A stretch of DNA of 13,173 nucleotides from AC-50 sp035640455 (GTDB taxonomy: Bacteria; Actinomycetota; Thermoleophilia; Gaiellales; Gaiellaceae), in the NCBI GenBank assembly GCA_035640455.1, contig DASQWB010000179.1, positions 1-13,173 on the forward strand. Direction: 5' to 3'. The translations under genes were made by a program, and so were the position numbers. Positions 10,182 to 13,173 of this stretch are shown in pieces (the stretch's first letter is position 1; each line of letters opens with the position of its first letter). The notes beneath the pieces were generated by a model that saw only the letters and a list, made by a program, of their open reading frames with translations, ran no database searches and was not told where the DNA came from.

Positions 10182-13044
10182 GGGCGAGGTCGATCACCTC
10201 GGCGAGATGCAGCGGTTCGCGGCCGGTCCCGTGGGCGATCTGTTCGCGGCAGCTGAAGCCGTCGGCGACGATCAGCGTGTCCAGATCCGCCCTCCGCACC
10301 GCCGGCAGCAGCACGCGCTCGCCCACCTTCATCGAGACGTCGTAGTGCTCGCCGGCGTGGTAGCCGAAGGAGCCGGCCATCCCGCAGCAGCCGGAGTCGA
10401 CGACGTCGAAGTCGAGGCCGAGCTTCGCCAGCACCGCCTGCTCGTCGTCGAGCTTCATCAGCGCCTTGTGGTGGCAGTGCCCGTGCACGAGCGCCTTCCG
10501 GGAAAGCTTCGGCGGCTGCCAGCCGTCGACCTCCCGCTCGAGAAACTCGCTCAGCAGGAACGCTTGCCTGCTGAGCCGCTTGGCGTCCTCGTCATGGGGA
10601 AGGAGGTTCGGCAGCTCGTCACGGAAGACGGCGAGACAGCTGGGCTCGAGGCCGACGACCGGCACGCCATCGGCGATCGCGGGTCCGAGCTCCTCGAGGA
10701 TCTGGCGCAGCCAGCGCTTCGCCAGCCGCAGCATGCCGAAGTCGTAGAGCGGACGGCCGCAGCAGAGCGGGCGCTGCGGCACCTCGACCCGCAGCCCCGC
10801 CGACTCGAGCACGTTCACGGCGGCCCGGCCGACCTGCGGATCGAAGTAGTTGCTGAACGTGTCGGGCCAGAGGATCACGCGCCGGTCGCCCCTGCCGGCA
10901 GCGCCGCGGCGACCGAACCACGCTTTGAACGTCTCGTCGGCGAACCGCGGCAGCTCGCGCTCGGGCGCGATCTCGGCTGCCCGTTTGAGCAGCCTGCCAG
11001 CAGGGGCGGCGCGCGTGAGCGCGTTCGCCAACCGCGGCGCCCGCTCCGCGAGGCGCGCCCACCAGGGCAGGAGCCCGAGGGCGTACGCGACGCGCGGCCG
11101 GAGCCGGCGCGCGTAGTAGTGGGCGAGGAACTCGGCCTTGTAGGTCGCGACGTCCACCTGGACGGGGCACTCGCCCTTGCAGCCCTTGCACGCGAGGCAC
11201 AGGTCGAGCGCCTCCTTGACCGCCTCGTCGCGCCAGCCCGTGCGACCGATCACCTCCCCGCGTAGGAATTCGAAGAGCAGGTGCGCGCGCCCGCGTGTCG
11301 TGTGCTTCTCCTCGAGCGTCGCCATGTAGCTCGGGCACATCGTCCCGGTGTCGTGCTTGCGGCAGAGCCCGACGCCGAAGCAGCGTTCGGCCGCGGCCGC
11401 GAAGCTGAAGCCGTCGTCGGGAAAGCTGAAGTACGTCCGGACCTGCTTCGGCCGGTAGCCGGGGCCGAGCCGCAGGTTCGCGTCGGGCTCGTACGCGTCG
11501 ATCTTCTTGCCCGGGTTCAGCTTCCAGTCGGGATCCCAGGCGCGCTTGAAGTCGCGGAAGGCGTCGACGAGCTCCGGCCCGTACATCTTCTCGAGCGCCC
11601 AGCCGTGCGCTTGGCCGTCACCGTGCTCGCCCGAGAGCGAGCCGCCGTAGGAGAGGACGAGGTCGGTCGCCTCTTCGTGAAAGCGGCGGAAGCCCGCGAT
11701 CCCCTCCGCCGTCTTGAGGTCGAAGCCGATCCGGGTGTGCGCGCAGCCCTGGCCGTAGTGACCGAAGAAGACGCAGTGGAGGCCGTGCTTGTCGAGCAGC
11801 TTCTTGAAGTCGCGCAGGTAGGCGCCCAGCTTCTCGGGCGCGACCGAGGAGTCCTCGAACGTCGGCCAGGTCTCGAGCTTGCGCGGAATCCGGCTCGCCC
11901 CGATCGACGATTCGCGCACGAGCCAGACGAGCTTCTGCTCGGCCGCGTCCTCGACGAGCTTCGTGACCGGCCCGTCCTTGCCGAGCTGCCGCTCGAGCGC
12001 GTGCGCCTTCTCGGCCGCCTCCTCTGCGGAGTCGGCGCCGAACTCGACCAGAAGCCACGCGCCGCCGTCCGGATAGAGCTCGACCGCGGCCGGGTGCATC
12101 CCCTGCCGCCTCATGTTGTCGGTGACGGTGTGGTCGACGCACTCGATCCCGATCGGCCGGTGCTCGCGGATCTCCACGATGTGGTCGGCGGCCACGTACT
12201 GGTCGGGATAGCCGAGCACGAGCAGCACCCGGTGCGCCGGGTTGTCGACGAGCCGCAGTGTCGCCTCGAGCGTGATCGCGCACGTCGACTCGGTGCCGGC
12301 GAGCGTGCGGGCGACGTGGAACCTGCGCTCCGGCAGCAGCTCGTCGAGGTTGTAGCCGGACACGCGGCGCGGGATCTTCGGATAGCGCTCGCGGACGAGG
12401 TCGCCGTAGCGATCGCGAATCGCGCGCAGCTTCGAGACCAAGTCCAGCGGCAGGCCGTCCTCGCCCTGGCCGACTCGCAGCCGCTCTCCCCGATAGGTGA
12501 CGACGTCGAGCGCGTCGACGTTGTCGGACATCCGCGGCCCGGGCCCGTAGAACTGGGCCATGATCGAGCGGACGCCGCAGGAGTTGTTGCCGAGCATCCC
12601 TCCGACGGTCGCGTACTGGTGCGTCGCCGGATCGGGGCCCCAGGTCAGGCCGTGCTCCTCGGCTGTGAGCTTGAGGTCGTCGCAGACGACGCCCGGCTGC
12701 ACGCGCGCCAGCTTCCGCTCCGCGTCGATCTCGAGAATGCGGTTCAGGTACTTCGAGCAGTCGACGACGACGGCCTCGTTCGTGCACTGGCCGACGAGGC
12801 TGGTGCCGCCGCCGCGGCCGACGATCGGCGCGCCGTGATCGCGGCAGATCTCGACCGTCCGCACGACGTCGTCGACCGTCCGCGGGACGACGACGCCGAT
12901 CGGCACCTGCCGGTAGATCGAGAGGTCGGTCGCATAGAGGGCGCGGCCGCCGGCGTCGAACCGCACCTCGCCTTCGATCGCGGCAGCGAGGTCGCGCTGC
13001 AGCGACGGTCGCCCGTTACTCGTTTTCGCCGCCACTCCCTCCAC
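10096..13044 (-). CDS. FAD-binding and Fe-S-binding 2-hydroxyacid dehydrogenase (GlcD-GlcF fusion / YdiJ type)
   Basis: A 982-aa fused oxidoreductase: an N-terminal FAD-linked oxidase and a C-terminal Fe-S/CCG half. Family members oxidise D-2-hydroxyacids (D-lactate, glycolate, D-2-hydroxyglutarate) and pass electrons towards quinone; the substrate here is not determinable. FAD site: VGRGGGTSLVGQCTNEAVVV (75-94), GGMLGNNSCGVRS (148-160). FAD/substrate end: FFGHYGQGCAHTRIGFD (426-442), SGEHGDGQAHGWALEKMYGP (471-490), KLNPGKKID (508-516). Fe-S: CFGVGLCRKHDTGTMCP (555-571) and CLACKGCKGECP (616-627). CCG domains: PLCCGRPLYDFGM (759-771), HGHCHHKAL (854-862), DSGCCGMAGSFGYH (883-896). GTG 13044 is used; GTG 13035 is a near alternative. 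No transmembrane segment is evident. Residues from about 955 are an Arg/Ala/Pro-rich tail read entirely from the opposite strand of glycerate kinase and are probably not part of the fold. Confidence 0.92.
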   Translation of the reverse strand: MEGVAAKTSNGRPSLQRDLAAAIEGEVRFDAGGRALYATDLSIYRQVPIGVVVPRTVDDVVRTVEICRDHGAPIVGRGGGTSLVGQCTNEAVVVDCSKYLNRILEIDAERKLARVQPGVVCDDLKLTAEEHGLTWGPDPATHQYATVGGMLGNNSCGVRSIMAQFYGPGPRMSDNVDALDVVTYRGERLRVGQGEDGLPLDLVSKLRAIRDRYGDLVRERYPKIPRRVSGYNLDELLPERRFHVARTLAGTESTCAITLEATLRLVDNPAHRVLLVLGYPDQYVAADHIVEIREHRPIGIECVDHTVTDNMRRQGMHPAAVELYPDGGAWLLVEFGADSAEEAAEKAHALERQLGKDGPVTKLVEDAAEQKLVWLVRESSIGASRIPRKLETWPTFEDSSVAPEKLGAYLRDFKKLLDKHGLHCVFFGHYGQGCAHTRIGFDLKTAEGIAGFRRFHEEATDLVLSYGGSLSGEHGDGQAHGWALEKMYGPELVDAFRDFKRAWDPDWKLNPGKKIDAYEPDANLRLGPGYRPKQVRTYFSFPDDGFSFAAAAERCFGVGLCRKHDTGTMCPSYMATLEEKHTTRGRAHLLFEFLRGEVIGRTGWRDEAVKEALDLCLACKGCKGECPVQVDVATYKAEFLAHYYARRLRPRVAYALGLLPWWARLAERAPRLANALTRAAPAGRLLKRAAEIAPERELPRFADETFKAWFGRRGAAGRGDRRVILWPDTFSNYFDPQVGRAAVNVLESAGLRVEVPQRPLCCGRPLYDFGMLRLAKRWLRQILEELGPAIADGVPVVGLEPSCLAVFRDELPNLLPHDEDAKRLSRQAFLLSEFLEREVDGWQPPKLSRKALVHGHCHHKALMKLDDEQAVLAKLGLDFDVVDSGCCGMAGSFGYHAGEHYDVSMKVGERVLLPAVRRADLDTLIVADGFSCREQIAHGTGREPLHLAEVIDLALSEARRPRERAERPPRAARAASSPRGRR

Positions 13045-13171
13045 CGCCGGGAAGGACGTCCTTGACGCGGTCCTTCAGGCGTTCGGTGACGCCGTAGGCG
13101 CTGGCAGCGAACGTACGCTCGTCGAGCATGTCGCGGCCGATCGTGAGCGCGATCCGCTGCCGCGAAGGCTC
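13016..13171 (-). CDS. C-terminal end of an unidentified upstream gene
   Basis: A - strand frame is open from the right edge to TAA at 13018-13016, giving 51 residues: EPSRQRIALTIGRDMLDERT, then FAASAYGVTERLKDRVKDVL, then a Gly-rich end PGGGGSGGENE. The amphipathic charged stretch and flexible glycine tail look like a real protein end rather than a shadow frame. It stops 29 bases inside the start of the dehydrogenase gene, the kind of overlap seen in operons. I do not recognise the family. The start lies beyond the window. Confidence 0.45.
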   Translation of the reverse strand, partial: EPSRQRIALTIGRDMLDERTFAASAYGVTERLKDRVKDVLPGGGGSGGENE

Positions 13172-13173
13172 GC

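Noticed and set aside
9865..11265. 466-codon + strand frame bridging glycerate kinase and the dehydrogenase
   Set aside because: First part is an Arg/Ser-rich shadow of glycerate kinase and the rest is antisense to the dehydrogenase.
11281..13065. 594-codon + strand open frame
   Set aside because: It lies entirely opposite the dehydrogenase, whose cofactor and Fe-S motifs are unambiguous.
1..13173. Insertion sequence, integrase or phage genes that could explain the deletions
   Set aside because: No transposase, recombinase, terminal inverted repeats or target duplications were found on either strand.

Overview
The window is a very GC-rich stretch (strong G/C bias at third codon positions, GTG starts, 1-4 nt stop/start overlaps) that looks like an actinobacterial chromosome. 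The protein set (LigD domains as separate genes, COG1926 phosphoribosyltransferase with a hydrolase partner, short glycerate kinase, small Rho-N and 'plasmid stabilization' proteins) suggests the Thermoleophilia (Solirubrobacterales/Gaiellales side). That placement is inference; no rRNA or marker gene is present. I found no mobile element, CRISPR array or tRNA.

Layout. 1-1239: the end of a RibD/DHFR-fold reductase (+), two decayed short-chain dehydrogenase genes in tandem (+), and a complete DHFR-fold reductase on the - strand. 1240-1729: a 490-base gap without a convincing gene, dense in short inverted repeats. 1730-3431 (+): a tightly packed set of phosphoribosyltransferase, wrecked dienelactone-hydrolase-like gene, twin-CBS protein and Cys-rich metallothionein-like protein. 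3428-8400: a long - strand run. Read in transcription order it is an Mth938-like protein, PEBP/YbhB protein, Rho-N/SAP-like small protein, 56-aa basic protein, universal stress protein, MBL-fold hydrolase, LigD 3'-phosphoesterase, LigD ligase remnant, LigD polymerase remnant and HhH glycosylase-like protein. 8557-10181 (+): a membrane-anchored protein and a glycerate kinase. 10096-13044 (-): a 982-aa FAD/Fe-S 2-hydroxyacid dehydrogenase whose 3' end overlaps the glycerate kinase. 13016-13171 (-): the end of an unidentified upstream gene.

Main theme. Several genes seem to have lost internal blocks while keeping recognisable ends: the SDR pair, the hydrolase, the LigD ligase (core gone, OB-fold end kept) and the LigD polymerase domain (metal-binding motif gone, frame kept). 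The LigD genes still keep one- to four-base stop/start overlaps, and only the phosphoesterase looks catalytically complete. This is either a DNA-repair operon reduced to a phosphoesterase plus two core-less remnants, or an assembly artefact that removed internal segments. The two cases can be told apart by read mapping.

Functionally the window combines DNA end repair (LigD parts, HhH protein), stress/nucleotide sensing (USP, CBS, USP-like membrane protein, PRTase) and 2-hydroxyacid/glycerate metabolism (FAD/Fe-S dehydrogenase, glycerate kinase). I see no clearly new system. The hollowed LigD operon and the structured gap at 1430-1635 most deserve follow-up.
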